In this document: positions 19,694-29,311 of the stretch, piece after piece | Layout: each line of letters starts with the position of its first letter | Position numbering within the stretch: position 1 is the stretch's first letter | Assembly: GCA_007130695.1 (NCBI GenBank) | Contig: SLRZ01000066.1 | Coordinates: forward strand, 1-54,754 | Reading direction: 5' to 3' | Source of the DNA: Nitriliruptoraceae bacterium | Lineage (GTDB): Bacteria; Actinomycetota; Nitriliruptoria; Nitriliruptorales; Nitriliruptoraceae | Length of the DNA: 54,754 bases | Notes under the pieces: generated by a model | What the model saw: only the letters and a program-made list of their open reading frames with translations | Database searches by the model: none | Told to the model about the DNA's origin: nothing | Made by a program: the position numbers and the translations under genes

Positions 19694-22600
19694 CTGTTGG
19701 ACGGACCGGCGCGCTGCAGCCAGGGTTCGAGTGCGGAGAGGAGTTCGTTCGTATCGACCGGTTTCGGGACGTAGTCGTTCGCGCCGGCGGCGATACAGCG
19801 TTCGCGTTCACCACTGACGACCTTGCCAGTGACCGCGATGATCGGCACGTCGCCCAGCCCGTCGAGGCTGCGGATCGCCCGGATGGCCTCGTAGCCGTCC
19901 ATGACCGGCATCATGATGTCCATCAGGACGATGTCGACCGTCCCGCCACCGTCGACGAGGATGCTCAGGGCCGCGGCACCGCTCTCGGCCGTGACGACGT
20001 TCGCGCGGGACCGTTCGAGCAGCGCCGTGAGCGCGAAGAGGTTGCGGAAGTCGTCGTCGACGACGAGGACCCGGGTCCCGTTGAGGTCTGCGGGCACGCG
20101 GCGCGCAGCGTGACCGTTCTCGGATGCCGGGGACGGCTGAGCGGGCCCCTGCTCCGGTTCCGTGGCAACGGGTGGTCGGTCGGGGACCGGTGCCGCGGCC
20201 ACCGCGGCCGGTCGGGCAACGACCGGCGCCGGCGATGACGTCGGTTCGTCGACGGGCAGGAACACGGTGAACGTGCTCCCCTCGCCTGGTGTGCTGGCGA
20301 CCGTGATCTCGCCGTGGAGCAGGCCTGCCAGCTTCCTGCTGATCGTGAGACCGAGGCCGGTGCCGCCGTAGACGCGGTCCGTGGAGCCGTCGCCCTGCGC
20401 GAACTCCTCGAAGATGCGGTCCCGGTCCTCGGGCTCGATCCCGATACCGGTGTCGCTGACCGTGAACGCGACGACCGTGGGCGCCTGTTCCAGCGAGGTG
20501 TTGGCCGCACTCCAGCCGGAGTCCGATGCTTCGACGCGGACACTCACCCGCCCGTGTGCGGTGAACTTGAAGGCGTTCGCCAGGAGGTTCTTCAGGATCT
20601 GGCGGAGACGTTGGAGGTCCGTGGCGATCGTCGCCGGAGCCCCGGGGTCGGCCTCGATGGCGAACTCGAGGCCCTGGACCTTGGCCACCGGCTCGAACTC
20701 CTTGCGCAGCGCATCGCAGATCGCCTCGATCGGAACCTCGGCGAAGGTGGTGGCGACCGTGCCGGACTCGGCCTTCGCGAGGTCGAGGATCCCGTTCAGC
20801 AGGACCATCAGGTCGTTGCCCGAAGAGCGGATGACGCTGGCGTACTCCACCTGCGTGGTCGTCATGTTGCCGTCGGGGTTGTCCTCGAGCTGTTCGGCGA
20901 GCATCAGCAGGCTGTTCAGCGGCGTGCGCAGTTCGTGGGACATGTTCGCGATGAACTCGGACTTGTACTTCGACGAGAGCGTCAGCTGACCCGCCTTCTC
21001 CTCGAGCAGGCCCCTGGACTCCTCGACCTCACGGTTGCGTTGCTCCGCCTCGGTGTTCTGCGCGGCGAGGAGGTTCGCCTGCTTGCCGAGGTCCGCGTTG
21101 GATTCCCGCAGCTCCTCCTGCTGGGTGCGCAGTTCCTCCGCCGACGACTGTGCCTGCTCCAGCAGTGTCTCGGTGAGCGTGTTGGCCTCGAGGGTGTTGA
21201 GGACGAGTCCGATGCTCTCGGTCAGCTGATCGAGGAACGTCAGGTGGGTCTCGGTGAACGCGGTCGTCGACGCGAGCTCGACGACGGCGCGGACCGATCC
21301 TTCGAACAGGATGGGCAGCACGACGATGTTGAGCGGGGTGGCTGCGCCCAGGCCCGAGTTGATCCGCACGTAGTCGCCGGGGACCTCCGTGAGCAGGATG
21401 CGCTTGCCCTCCTTCGCGCACTGCCCGACGAGCCCCTCACCGAGCCGGAACGAGGTCGACAGCTGCCGTCGCTCCTCGTAGCCGTACCCGGCCTGCAGCG
21501 AGAGCACCGGATCCGTTGCGTTGGCGGATCCGGTCATCGCGTAGAAGACGCCGTGCTGGGCCGAGACGAGCGGGGCAAGCTCCGAGAGGATCGTGGAGGA
21601 CACCGTCCCGAGGTCACGTTGGCCCTGCAGCATGCGGGTGAAACGTTCACGGTTGGTCTTGAGCCAGTCCTGTTCGAGGTTCTGGCGCGTCGTCTCGCGC
21701 AGGTTGCGGATCATCTCGTTGAGGCTGTCCATCAGTGCGGCGACCTCGCCGCTGGCTTCCATCCTGACCTGCCTGGTCAGGTCGCCCTCGGTGACGGCGG
21801 CGGCGACCTCCGCGATGGCACGGACCTGGTCGGTGAGGTTGGTCGCGAGCTGATTGACATGGTCGGTCAGCTCCTTCCAGACCCCACTGACCTCGGCAGA
21901 CTGGGCCTGCCCTCCGAGCTTGCCGTCGACGCCGACCTCGCGGGTGACGCGGGTGACTTCGCCGGCGAACGCGTTGAGCTGATCGACCATGGCGTTCACG
22001 GTGTTCTTCAGCTCGAGGAACTCGCCCTTGACGTCGATCGTGATCTTCTTGCTGAGGTCACCGTTGGCCACGGCCGTGGTCACCTCCGCGATGTTGCGCA
22101 CCTGCCCGGTCAGGTTCCCGGCCATGAGGTTGACGTCGTCCGTGAGGTCCTTCCAGACGCCACCGACCTCGATGGTCACCGCGGCGGCCTGCCCCAACTT
22201 GCCTTCGGTCCCGACCTCACGGGCGACCCGCGTCACCTCGGAGGCGAAGCCGTTGAGCTGATCGACCAGGCCGTTGATGGTCTCCTTCAGCGCCAGCATC
22301 TCGCCATCGACATCGGCCGACACCTGCTTGCTCAGGTCGCCGCCAGCGACCGCGCCGATGACCCGCTGCATCTCGCTGGTCGGCAGGACGAGCGCCTCGA
22401 TGAGGCTGTTGACCGACCCCACGCTCTCCGACCAGCTCTGCGCCTGGCCACTGAGGGCCACCCTCTGTGAGAACACGCCCTGCTCGCCGACGACCTCGCT
22501 CACGCGAGCCAACTCCCGCTCGAAGAGTTGGTTGGCGATGATGAGGTCGTTCATGCCGTCGGCGACCTTGCCCGGAACCCCTGTCCAGTCCAGTGGCATG

Positions 22601-22701
22601 CGGGCGGAGAAGTCACCGTCCTTGACACGGGCGATCACCTGGAGGAACGCCTCGCCGGCGTTGTCGTCCATGAGGTCCTCGGGGGCCGTTGGCATCGTCA
22701 T
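19690..22701 (-). CDS. HAMP-repeat GAF hybrid sensor histidine kinase with C-terminal REC, no evident TM segment
   Basis: HAMP repeats ([11 protein letters not shown]..., [11 protein letters not shown]..., [11 protein letters not shown]...), [17 protein letters not shown], HATPase, [21 protein letters not shown]...[12 protein letters not shown]; stop overlaps next start by ATGA. Confidence 0.93.
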   Translation of the reverse strand: MTMPTAPEDLMDDNAGEAFLQVIARVKDGDFSARMPLDWTGVPGKVADGMNDLIIANQLFERELARVSEVVGEQGVFSQRVALSGQAQSWSESVGSVNSLIEALVLPTSEMQRVIGAVAGGDLSKQVSADVDGEMLALKETINGLVDQLNGFASEVTRVAREVGTEGKLGQAAAVTIEVGGVWKDLTDDVNLMAGNLTGQVRNIAEVTTAVANGDLSKKITIDVKGEFLELKNTVNAMVDQLNAFAGEVTRVTREVGVDGKLGGQAQSAEVSGVWKELTDHVNQLATNLTDQVRAIAEVAAAVTEGDLTRQVRMEASGEVAALMDSLNEMIRNLRETTRQNLEQDWLKTNRERFTRMLQGQRDLGTVSSTILSELAPLVSAQHGVFYAMTGSANATDPVLSLQAGYGYEERRQLSTSFRLGEGLVGQCAKEGKRILLTEVPGDYVRINSGLGAATPLNIVVLPILFEGSVRAVVELASTTAFTETHLTFLDQLTESIGLVLNTLEANTLTETLLEQAQSSAEELRTQQEELRESNADLGKQANLLAAQNTEAEQRNREVEESRGLLEEKAGQLTLSSKYKSEFIANMSHELRTPLNSLLMLAEQLEDNPDGNMTTTQVEYASVIRSSGNDLMVLLNGILDLAKAESGTVATTFAEVPIEAICDALRKEFEPVAKVQGLEFAIEADPGAPATIATDLQRLRQILKNLLANAFKFTAHGRVSVRVEASDSGWSAANTSLEQAPTVVAFTVSDTGIGIEPEDRDRIFEEFAQGDGSTDRVYGGTGLGLTISRKLAGLLHGEITVASTPGEGSTFTVFLPVDEPTSSPAPVVARPAAVAAAPVPDRPPVATEPEQGPAQPSPASENGHAARRVPADLNGTRVLVVDDDFRNLFALTALLERSRANVVTAESGAAALSILVDGGGTVDIVLMDIMMPVMDGYEAIRAIRSLDGLGDVPIIAVTGKVVSGERERCIAAGANDYVPKPVDTNELLSALEPWLQRAGPSNR
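21688..22353 (-). repeat. Tandem HAMP/linker repeats (about 92-93 aa per unit, two full units plus one partial)
   Basis: [44 protein letters not shown]... repeated as [44 protein letters not shown]... Confidence 0.8.
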
Positions 22702-22840
22702 CCTCTGCTCACATTCCGGCTACTCGATGAGCAACCACGGTCGCGCGATCATTCCCGGCAACGAGTCGTTCCCCGTGCGCTCGGTTGGTCGTGGTGGTCC
22801 GAACGACCCGACCCCGACGTGATCACCGGAGTGGCCCCTG

Positions 22841-22879
22841 GGGCTCCGCGAACCCGCTCCAGCGGGCTTCCGCGGCTCC
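22841..22879. terminator. Imperfect long hairpin between thioesterase and HAMP kinase genes
   Basis: CCCGCT-CC-AGCGGG core, extended by GCGAA/TTCCGC pairing. Confidence 0.4.
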
Positions 22880-23060
22880 CACGCCTGCAGACGCGGATGG
22901 CGAACCCATCGAGACGCGGTGCAGGCGCTTCCCTTGAGTCCCTCGACCCCGATCAGCTCGAGCCTGAATTCCAGCGGTCTTCCGTGCGCTCACACACGAC
23001 GCCGCCCCGGATACTCGGCGGAATGCGCGAGTCGGCACGCAGTGCTGTGCGAACCGGGTG

Positions 23061-23930
23061 TCAGTGGCGATCTGCACGGGCCGCGGCCAGCGCGGCGAGG
23101 TCGATGGGGCGCATCGCCGCGGTCTGGCTCGCGGTGGCCAGCCAGTGGCCGTCGGGGCTCCAGATGTGGGCGATGCCGTGTCCATAGTCCCCGGCCGCGC
23201 CGTGGGGCCGCAGGTCGAGCAGCATCCACTCGCTCTCGCGGTATTCGCCGACACGGATGGTGTTGTCCAGGCTCGTGCCGCCGGCCACCACACCGAACGC
23301 CATGGCCACGGCCATCGGGACCATGTCCGCGGCGAAGGCCGCCATCGCCGGGGTGAGCGGCGCGCGGTCACGGCGCCGGATCCAGAGGCAGACCCGGCCC
23401 GGACCGTCATCGGGGTGCGCCAGGACCTGCGCCGCCCGCATCTCGATGAGCTTGGTGAAGCCGCGGTGGGTGGGGAGGTCCGGAAGGTCATCGACCCCGG
23501 CCATCCGGGCCATGCCGGCGAAGGGACTGGTCCACGGTTCGCCGTCCTCGGGGCCGGCGACCTCTGGGCAGCGCTCGAGGCCGCCGTCGAGTCCGTCCCC
23601 GCGCAGGTGCCCCGTCGCGCCGAGGGAGGCGAAGACGATGCCTCCGTCGTCGCTGGTGCCCGTGACGCGCACCTGGTTGGTGCGCCGGCCGGGGGCCAGT
23701 ACCTCGGCGTGGACGTCCACCTTCGCCCCCTCCTCGACGGTGGAGACGAACTGGGTGGTCATCCACAGCGGCTGCCGGTCGGACACCAGTTCGGCAGCGA
23801 CGATCGACGCGGCGATCGCGGTCCCGCCGTAGAGGCGCCCGTCGAGCCGTGACAGGTGGTCGGCGACGACGAACCGGAAGCGTCCGTCGTCGACCTCTTC
23901 GAGCCCCAGGAGGGCAGCATCGTCTCTCAT
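23061..23930 (-). CDS. Acyl-CoA thioesterase-like protein (double hotdog)
   Basis: SRLDGRLYGGTAIAASIVAAELVSDRQPLWMTTQFVSTVEEGAKVDVHAEVLAPGRRTNQVRV... Confidence 0.8.
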   Translation of the reverse strand: MRDDAALLGLEEVDDGRFRFVVADHLSRLDGRLYGGTAIAASIVAAELVSDRQPLWMTTQFVSTVEEGAKVDVHAEVLAPGRRTNQVRVTGTSDDGGIVFASLGATGHLRGDGLDGGLERCPEVAGPEDGEPWTSPFAGMARMAGVDDLPDLPTHRGFTKLIEMRAAQVLAHPDDGPGRVCLWIRRRDRAPLTPAMAAFAADMVPMAVAMAFGVVAGGTSLDNTIRVGEYRESEWMLLDLRPHGAAGDYGHGIAHIWSPDGHWLATASQTAAMRPIDLAALAAARADRH

Positions 23931-23989
23931 GGCGACGGGACCCTACTCAACCGACCGTCGGGCACTGCGTTCGTCCCGCCCGGAGATGG

Positions 23990-24814
23990 TCACCGGGCCT
24001 CGAGTGCGGCGCCGATCCCGCCAAGGTCGACGGCGGCATCGTCGACGACCCGGCCCAGCGCGGTGACGGACACGAACCCGGCTTCCAGGGCGCCACTGTC
24101 GGTCCCCGCGGGTAGTTCGACGGGGTCGCCCCATTCCATCTCCACGTCGTAGGCGTCCCGGTGTCCGGCCATCGGCACCAGGCGTGCACTGGCCAGGCCC
24201 CGCGGCGGCATCGTCGCCACCTCGGTGCGGCGCCAGCCGGGGAGGTCCTCGACGGGGAGGTTCGGGACGTTGACGTTGAGGGCCACGGGGTCCTCGGGCA
24301 GGTCGGCGAGCAGGGCGTCGACGACCCGGGCACCGACCTCGGCGGCGCTCTCCCAGAGTTGGCCGACGAGCATCTCGTCCCACCCCTGCCCCTCGACCCC
24401 GAAGCCGACGACCGCCTGGCTGACGGCCACCCCCGACACGCCGCCGACGCGTGCGGTGACGGCCGCACCGACCGTGCCCGAGTGGTAGACGGCCCGGCCG
24501 GTGTTCGCGCCGGGGTTGATGCCGGCGACGACGAGGTCGAAGGGGCCGCCGAAGACCCCGAGCCGGGCGAAGATCACGCACAGCGCGGGCGGCCCCGCCA
24601 CCGACCACGCCTCGTCCACGCCCAGGCCGGACACCCGCCGGACCTCCGGATGCATGAGGTGCAGGGTGCCGACGGCCGCGCTGGCGCCCGAGTACTCCTG
24701 GTCGGGCGCGGCGACCACGACCTCGGAGGCGTGGTCGAGCCTGGTGAGCCGCTCGGCGAGGACGTGGAGCCCGTCCGCGTCGATGCCGTCGTCGTTGGTG
24801 ACCAGGATGCGCAT
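23990..24814 (-). CDS. surE: 5'/3'-nucleotidase SurE
   Basis: MRILVTNDDGIDADGLHVLAERL...VVAGINPGANTGRAVYHSGTVGAA. Confidence 0.95.
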   Translation of the reverse strand: MRILVTNDDGIDADGLHVLAERLTRLDHASEVVVAAPDQEYSGASAAVGTLHLMHPEVRRVSGLGVDEAWSVAGPPALCVIFARLGVFGGPFDLVVAGINPGANTGRAVYHSGTVGAAVTARVGGVSGVAVSQAVVGFGVEGQGWDEMLVGQLWESAAEVGARVVDALLADLPEDPVALNVNVPNLPVEDLPGWRRTEVATMPPRGLASARLVPMAGHRDAYDVEMEWGDPVELPAGTDSGALEAGFVSVTALGRVVDDAAVDLGGIGAALEAR

Positions 24815-24826
24815 GGAGCCGACCTT

Positions 24827-25078
24827 TCACCTGGGCCCCACCCTCGTGCCGGGCCGGCGCCGCTGTGGGTCGGAGGCTATGACAATTCCCTGCGCTGCAC
24901 GCAGGACACGGCCGGTCATCCCCGCGAGCAGGGTGAGCCGGCCGTCGGGCCCGTGTCGTCGTTGTCGTCGGAGGCGCTGCTTGGCGGCTCGACGACGTTC
25001 GGTCATCCGTCGGCGCTCCGCCGCCTCGTGCAGGCGTGTCTCGTGCAGGATCCTGGCGGCCTCGTAGTCGACGGGCAT
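24827..25078 (-). CDS. Hypothetical basic protein (83 aa)
   Basis: MPVDYEAARILHETRLHEAAERRRMTERRRAAKQRLRRQRRH...; upstream of surE in the same orientation. Confidence 0.55.
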   Translation of the reverse strand: MPVDYEAARILHETRLHEAAERRRMTERRRAAKQRLRRQRRHGPDGRLTLLAGMTGRVLRAAQGIVIASDPQRRRPGTRVGPR

Positions 25079-25135
25079 CTGGACGACCTCCGGTTCGGTC
25101 CTGGTGGTTGCGCTCGGCCGCCCCTGGTGGCACCC

Positions 25136-25184
25136 TTTTGCAAAGAACCTTTGCCAAGACTCTTTGCAAAGTAACTTTGCAAGA
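25136..25184. promoter_or_regulatory. Four CTTTGCAAAG-like palindromic boxes at exact 13-bp period (putative ArsR-family operator)
   Basis: TTTTGCAAAG, CTTTGCCAAG, CTTTGCAAAG, CTTTGCAAGA with centres at 25140/41, 25153/54, 25166/67, 25179/80. Confidence 0.8.
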
Positions 25185-25189
25185 GGTCC

Positions 25190-25810
25190 GTGTCAAGAGA
25201 AGGCACCCCTGTGACCGACTCCGGCGTCGAGGCGCTCACCGACGACGAACTCAAAGCCCTCGCACATCCGCTGCGGGTGCGCATGCTCGAGGCGCTGGCC
25301 GACGACGGGCCGGCCACGGCCTCGCAGCTCGCCGAACGCTTCGGAGAGAGTTCGGGCGCGACCAGCTACCACCTCCGGCAGCTCGCACGGCACGGGTTCA
25401 TCGAGGAGGACCCCCAACGCGCGGGGGGCCGCCAACGCTGGTGGCGCATCCTGCGACGGGGATGGAGCATCCCAAGCTTCGATTTCCGTCGCCGGGAATC
25501 CACGCGCGCCCACGCCAGTGTCCTTCTCCACGAGCTCAGCCGTGGCCGCCTCGAACGGCTGACCACCTGGTTCGAGAGCTTCGACTCCTGGGAGGAGCAC
25601 TGGGCCAAGGCCTCACTCGACTCCGAAGCTCGTCTCAAACTCACCCGCGAAGAACTCGAGGAACTCTCCGAGCGGCTCACGAAGATCCTCATGGAGTACG
25701 CCGAGCTCGACGGCGACCGTGAGGAGCCTCCCCCGAAGGCGGCCCTCGTCGACATCCAGCTCTACGCCTTCCCCATCCGACTGACGGATGAGCAGGACGC
25801 CGGCGATTAG
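25190..25810 (+). CDS. ArsR-family winged-helix transcriptional regulator
   Basis: ELKALAHPLRVRMLEALADDGPATASQLAERFGESSGATSYHLRQLARHGFIEE; GTG start at 25190 or 25211. Confidence 0.9.
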   Translation: MSREGTPVTDSGVEALTDDELKALAHPLRVRMLEALADDGPATASQLAERFGESSGATSYHLRQLARHGFIEEDPQRAGGRQRWWRILRRGWSIPSFDFRRRESTRAHASVLLHELSRGRLERLTTWFESFDSWEEHWAKASLDSEARLKLTREELEELSERLTKILMEYAELDGDREEPPPKAALVDIQLYAFPIRLTDEQDAGD

Positions 25811-26101
25811 TCGGGATCAGGCACCGGACGTCCGGTCGACGCGATCGTGTCCGTCCGGACACCCGATCCATCGGGGGTGGCCGCCGACCGGCCGTACGGT
25901 CGAACGACACCGGATTTCTGGGGGCTCCCTCGTGGAGCAGCTGTTCGACAATCCTTGGGGCTGGCGGTCGTCGCGGCCGTCGTCCTGTACTTCCGGCGAT
26001 GACCAGCGGGGGCATCGAAGGCTTCGGACTCGATCCCAGGTTCGCCGACCCGCTGAGTCGCACCGGTCATCGCGGATCGCGTCGAGAGGAGAAGCGTCCC
26101 C

Positions 26102-26566
26102 ATGGTCACTGACGCGGCACCGCAGACGCAGGTCGGCCGGGTGGGCTTCCTCCCACGACTCGCCGCCTACATCATCGATGTGCTGCTCACCTGGGTGATC
26201 GCCGGCATCGTCGGCGGTGGCCTGTGGGCACTGGCCGCGACGGCCGGCGCCACGGAGGAGACCGCCACCGCGATGCTGCCACTGGCAGCCATCGGCGCCG
26301 TGGTGGGCTACTTCACCGTCCTGCACGCGCACGGCCGGCAGACCGTCGGCAAGCGCATCATCGGGGGCGTGGTCCTCGACACCCACCTGCGACCCATCGG
26401 CTACGGCCGGTCACTGGGCCGGCTGGCCGCGGAAATACTCTCGGCCATGCCGTTCAACCTCGGTTACCTCTGGGCGCTGTGGGACCGGGAGTCCCAGACC
26501 TTCCACGACAAGATCGCCGGCACCCTGGTGGTACGCAAGGACGACCTGCACGGCCGGGCCCCGTAG
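26102..26566 (+). CDS. RDD family membrane protein
   Basis: GFLPRLAAYIIDVLLTWVIAGIVGG...GRQTVGKRIIGGVVLDTHLRPIGYGRSLGRLAAEIL. Confidence 0.88.
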   Translation: MVTDAAPQTQVGRVGFLPRLAAYIIDVLLTWVIAGIVGGGLWALAATAGATEETATAMLPLAAIGAVVGYFTVLHAHGRQTVGKRIIGGVVLDTHLRPIGYGRSLGRLAAEILSAMPFNLGYLWALWDRESQTFHDKIAGTLVVRKDDLHGRAP

Positions 26567-26654
26567 GACCCGGCACCGGCCGGCGCGGGACGGCGTCGTC
26601 TTCCTTGCCACCTCGCCGCCGAGTTCGCGCGAACTCGCGATCCCGCGGCTGTGG

Positions 26655-27545
26655 TCACGTCCAGATCGACGGGTGCAGCCACGGCCCGTCCGGTTCGCGC
26701 ATGCGTCGTATGGCGAACACGAGCCACGTCAGGCTCACGGCGACCACGACGACCCAGATCACCGGCTCGCTCGGGTCGGAGAGCCCCGCGGAGGCGGCGA
26801 TGAACGCGTTCATCGAGAGCAGAGCGAGGCCGAGGGTCAACGTCTTGACGAGGAGTATCACCGCGAGCACCGGGGCGACCGGGTGGCCACGCAGCAGCAT
26901 CACGCCGGTGATGGCGAGCAGCGGGAGCACGATCCCGAGATCGAGCACGTGCACGATGCTCGGGATGTCGTAGGTGAACAGCCCGTCGGGGACGCCCCCC
27001 GGCCAGACCGAGAGGATGCTCACCAGCCACATCGTGGTGAACAGTCCGGCGAGGGCGAGGAGGAAGAACGCCAGCCCCCGTCTCGGGAGGCCCTCGAACG
27101 CCTCCGCGACCGCCCGGGCGTCCAGTCGGACCAGCCCGTGCACCAGGCCGTAGGCCCCGAGCCCGATGCCCGCGATGTACAGCAGCAGCGCGTCGTTGTA
27201 CGGCGCAACCGCGTACATCAGGTACGTGTAGGAGATGTAGAGGCAGACCGCGAGCCAGACGACGTGCCCGAGGAGTCTGCCGGCGTGGGCGCGCCACCCA
27301 CCCCAGAGCAGTGCGGCCGCAGCGAGCAGGTTCACGAGGTCCTGTCCCCGCAGCGTCTCCGGCAGGGTCGGCCGCACACCTTCCGGCGCCGGGTATGCCC
27401 CGTCGACGAGGAGGCCGTACGAGCTTGCGGCGACCATGAAGCCCGCCAGCAGCAATGTGTAGGCGAACGGGACCGGACGCCCCGTCACGGCGCCGGTTCC
27501 CCGTGGTGTCGGGTCCGGGGTGGCGGGCCGCGCGGGGGCCCTCAC
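26655..27545 (-). CDS. Hypothetical multi-pass membrane protein
   Basis: Hydrophobic segments from GRPVPFAYTLLLAGFMVAASSYGLLVDG...; GTG 27545 overlaps upstream stop (GTGA). Confidence 0.75.
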   Translation of the reverse strand: MRAPARPATPDPTPRGTGAVTGRPVPFAYTLLLAGFMVAASSYGLLVDGAYPAPEGVRPTLPETLRGQDLVNLLAAAALLWGGWRAHAGRLLGHVVWLAVCLYISYTYLMYAVAPYNDALLLYIAGIGLGAYGLVHGLVRLDARAVAEAFEGLPRRGLAFFLLALAGLFTTMWLVSILSVWPGGVPDGLFTYDIPSIVHVLDLGIVLPLLAITGVMLLRGHPVAPVLAVILLVKTLTLGLALLSMNAFIAASAGLSDPSEPVIWVVVVAVSLTWLVFAIRRMREPDGPWLHPSIWT

Positions 27546-27949
27546 GATCCCTCCGTGCGGTGGCGCCTGCTCCGAACGAGTAGCGCGATCAGGACACCGA
27601 TCAGGGCCACCTGCGCCACCCGGATCGAGATGCCCCAGACCTCGAACCCCGGGTCCCGCTCGACGCCGATGGCCACGTACATCCAGATCATCAGTGCCTG
27701 GAGGACGGCCGTACCGATCCACAGGACACGGCTCGCGAATCGCCAGAGGAGTGCGGCCAGGACCAGGAACACGACACCGGCGACGCCGAGGATTCCGAGC
27801 TCGCCGGGCTGCGACTCCGTGACGACGGTGAGCACTCCCGTCCAGATGAGGCCGTAGAGCACCGCGATCAGGACGCAGATCCCTGCGGCGGAGCGCTGCA
27901 GGACCGCCGTGTTCGCTGCGGTGGTGTGGGCGTGCATCGCGGTGGTCAT
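27542..27949 (-). CDS. Hypothetical membrane protein (about 4 TM)
   Basis: MTTAMHAHTTAANTAVLQRSAAGICVLIAVLYGLIWTGVL...GVAGVVFLVLAALLWRF. Confidence 0.75.
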   Translation of the reverse strand: MTTAMHAHTTAANTAVLQRSAAGICVLIAVLYGLIWTGVLTVVTESQPGELGILGVAGVVFLVLAALLWRFASRVLWIGTAVLQALMIWMYVAIGVERDPGFEVWGISIRVAQVALIGVLIALLVRSRRHRTEGS

Positions 27950-28118
27950 GCCGGTGCCTCCTCGCCGTGTTCACGGCCGTCAGGTTCTTCCTTCAGAATG
28001 CGCTCGGCCGTCTCACCGGTCGAGGGACGAAGGGCTCTGACGCCGGGGTTCGGTGGATCTGCACGCGTCGCGGGCAGGTGCCGGGCACGGGCTCCCGGTG
28101 GATGGTCGGGCTGGCGTT

Positions 28119-28997
28119 CTACGGCCCGACGGCTTCGATGTAGCGGTCGAGATCGGCGTTCAGGATCAGCTCCTCGGTCCGCAGACGGGCCCAGGGTGTG
28201 CCCTCGTCCGCCCAGGTCACGGTGGTCGTCATCGGTACGGTGGCGTCGTCGAGCAGGTCCCAGTCCAGGGCCTCGTTCAGCCACAGGGTCCTGGTCTCGT
28301 CCTGCTCGCCCTTGAAGCGCATCGACTCCATGCGTCGGAGGAGCCCGGTGTCCCCATCGAAGACGATGGTGAACTCCTCCGTCTCCTCGCCGAAGGGCAC
28401 CAGGAGACGTGCGGACGTGGCGTCGACCGGTTCCCAGCGCAGCCGGGGATCCGTCAGCCAGATGGAGGGGAACCAGCCGGCCTCGGCCCAGAGCGCGAGG
28501 TTCGCCCCCTGGTCGATCTTCGGGCCCTCCATCACCCCGAAGGGCAGTTCGAGCCGGGCGCTGCCGTCGAGGAACCACTCGTTCACGGCGAGCAGGCGAC
28601 GCCCGAACCAGGTCACCTCGATGTAGTGCCGGTAGTCGTGGCCGGCCACGTGGCTGAAGCGGTAGCGCGCGGGGAACGTGATCCCGTTCACCCGCATCGT
28701 GCCACGGCCGCTCACCACGGCCGTTTCGATCACGGGGACCTCGTCTCCGTACAGGGTCCGGTAGAAGCGGTCCACCGGATCGGGCAGACCCTCGGGAACG
28801 GGGACCGTCGTGACCGGGCCGGAGACGAGCCCGGCCTCCGGCAGCGCCGGTGGCTCCACACGTAGCCCGACCCACCCGACACCGGTGAGTGCCGCCAGGC
28901 CGCCGAGGGTGTAGGCGGCGGCCCGACGGCCGCGCCGTCGCCGGCGTACGGGCAACGTGCCGGACGTGCGGGCGGGAGGGTCGGTGTCGCGGGTCAT
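28119..28997 (-). CDS. DUF6544-like membrane-anchored protein
   Basis: VDRFYRTLYGDEVPVIETAVVSGRGTMRVNGITFPARYRFSHVAGHDYRHYIEVTWFGRRLLAVNEWFLDG. Confidence 0.7.
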   Translation of the reverse strand: MTRDTDPPARTSGTLPVRRRRRGRRAAAYTLGGLAALTGVGWVGLRVEPPALPEAGLVSGPVTTVPVPEGLPDPVDRFYRTLYGDEVPVIETAVVSGRGTMRVNGITFPARYRFSHVAGHDYRHYIEVTWFGRRLLAVNEWFLDGSARLELPFGVMEGPKIDQGANLALWAEAGWFPSIWLTDPRLRWEPVDATSARLLVPFGEETEEFTIVFDGDTGLLRRMESMRFKGEQDETRTLWLNEALDWDLLDDATVPMTTTVTWADEGTPWARLRTEELILNADLDRYIEAVGP

Positions 28998-29138
28998 GGC
29001 CGGGTCCTTCCGGACCGATGGGGTCGTCAGGGCTCGCAGGATCGCGTCGTGGCTGCGGTCACCGGCGGCGAGGGTGATGGATGGTCAGCTGGGGGTACGA
29101 CCTCGGCTACCCGCCGGGCGACCCTGGTGGCGCCCAAA

Positions 29139-29157
29139 CGGATCGTGCGACGATCCG
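29139..29157. promoter_or_regulatory. Operator-like palindrome CGGATCGT-GCG-ACGATCCG in divergent intergenic region
   Basis: Perfect 8-bp arms, between divergent 28119..28997(-) and 29312..30136(+). Confidence 0.4.
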
Positions 29158-29311
29158 GGAGGAAGCGCCAGTGCCGCTGGGATGGCAACCGGCGGGACCT
29201 TCGCCCCCGGAGCCGGCCGAAGGGTCGTTGGACCCTGTCCCCGCGAGCGGGCGCCTCGGAAGATCGGCATGGGCCACGCGTGCGACCGCGCCGAACCCGG
29301 AGAGGGCCGTC

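Noticed and set aside
20314-22470. 718-aa plus-strand ORF opposite the HAMP kinase
   Set aside because: Shadow of the kinase repeats; composition (L/D/E/R/H/V repeats) mirrors the coding strand.
22841-22879. tRNA-like sequence (GGGTTCGCGG on minus strand)
   Set aside because: No cloverleaf or anticodon arm can be built; it is a simple hairpin.
25920-26000. Possible tiny hydrophobic peptide (LGLAVVAAVVLYFRR) before the RDD gene
   Set aside because: Too short, no convincing start codon/RBS in the right frame.
26620-26637. LexA/SOS box
   Set aside because: The palindrome contains GTTC-N4-GAAC, the inverse of the actinobacterial GAAC-N4-GTTC box.
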